The position numbers and the translations under genes are program-made. Below are positions 63,657 through 64,000 of a stretch of 64,000 nt of DNA, piece after piece (position 1 is the stretch's first letter; each line of letters opens with the position of its first letter). This stretch comes from Hanleya hanleyi (taxonomy: Eukaryota; Mollusca; Polyplacophora; Lepidopleurida; Hanleyidae): NCBI GenBank assembly GCA_036873755.1, contig JAVTVY010033629.1:62001-126000 (forward strand). Reading direction: 5' to 3'. The notes under the pieces were generated by a model. It saw only the letters and a list, made by a program, of their open reading frames with translations. It ran no database searches and had not been told where the DNA came from.

Positions 63657-64000
63657 ACATAAATTCACTGACAAAAACCTCCAGGCTACAGTTGAGCCCA
63701 TGGTTGACGATGAGGTCAACAACCGCTTGTATGTTGACACTGGGGAACATAAATGCCCAAAACGGAGAACAGTGATTCACTTAGAAGCCCGTGAGGATGC
63801 GAGGCGGAAGCGGCTGAGGTTGGCCGAGGAGGCTCAGGATTCACCGTTAGTAGTGTCGGATCATCACACCTGTCGAGATGAGGATGTAAAAATAGTGGAC
63901 GGCCCAGTTGGACTTCCGGTGATGCGGGTTTCCATGAAGCCGCATTGGATGCCGCGGTGTGCGCGTAAATGACTTTATTTATTTCTATTTTGAAACATCT
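63657..64000 (+). other. End of window, unrecognised open frame
   Basis: The frame at 63700-63972 has protein-like composition (EAREDARRKRLRLAEE) but no recognised domain. No LTR end or polypurine tract could be fixed before the window ends. Confidence 0.3.

Noticed and set aside
1..64000. tRNA or rRNA genes
   Set aside because: No B-box-containing cloverleaf or rRNA core sequence was noticed by eye; a covariance-model scan was not possible.

Overview
The window reads as an intergenic, transposon-packed stretch of an animal genome, most likely an aquatic invertebrate. Support for an animal: Polinton/Maverick-type elements, a DIRS-like tyrosine-recombinase retroelement, a Penelope-like element, a Ty3-type element, a LINE, TATA/AATAAA signals, and a candidate host first exon with a signal peptide and a GTAAGT splice donor (37356-37632, minus). 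A SINE-like tail (GCGACGTTAAAC plus AACC repeats) makes a mollusc my best guess, at low confidence. No rRNA, tRNA or CRISPR array was seen.

Layout. 1-5435: gene-poor host DNA with one CTCAAGT-rich MITE. 5436-20506: P1, a decayed Polinton-like element on the plus strand with its right end truncated. 20507-21454: short host spacer. 21455-34624: P2, the best preserved Polinton-like element, with terminal inverted repeats (TIRs) of about 2.3 kb around an 8.3-kb gene block. 34625-36720: a higher-order satellite that collapses into a 28-bp minisatellite. 36721-40809: host DNA with the candidate exon. 40810-41680: LINE 3' fragment. 41697-57475: P3, a third element with the same terminal motif but a rearranged, internally duplicated interior. 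57476-59350: host DNA. 59352 onward: Ty3-type pol with stops and frameshifts, followed by a small zinc-finger ORF.

P2 carries, in order, one fused and two single-unit copies of a GW...GPFF...LW protein family (possibly PC4-like), a 108-aa tail-anchored protein lying between the fused copy and the single copies, a retroviral-type integrase, a Thr-rich membrane protein, a packaging ATPase, a basic glycine/hydrophobic-tailed protein, a proline-rich protein, a penton-like minor capsid protein, a pVI/pX-like protein, a double-jelly-roll major capsid protein and an adenain-type cysteine protease. No protein-primed DNA polymerase gene is visible in any of the three elements. Front genes each have a TATA box 40-57 nt before the ATG. 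The morphogenesis genes from 28364 to 31996 are tightly packed and overlapping, behind one TATA-like box and before one AATAAA. P1 has the same plan, but a deletion fuses the ATPase 5' end to the capsid gene 3' part and removes the genes between. P1's right flank received a DIRS-like element, which in turn received two Penelope-like insertions; P2 supplies the empty site.

P3 keeps a zinc-finger/ATPase gene, three copies of an acidic zinc-finger gene and one divergently transcribed small gene. Two insertions (a TTAA-flanked MITE and a SINE-like sequence) date its internal duplications. The TIRs of all three elements are built from tandem units of about 150-170 bp that carry NRF1-like palindromes, CRE and CRE-ETS composites, CCAAT boxes and AGGTCA direct repeats.
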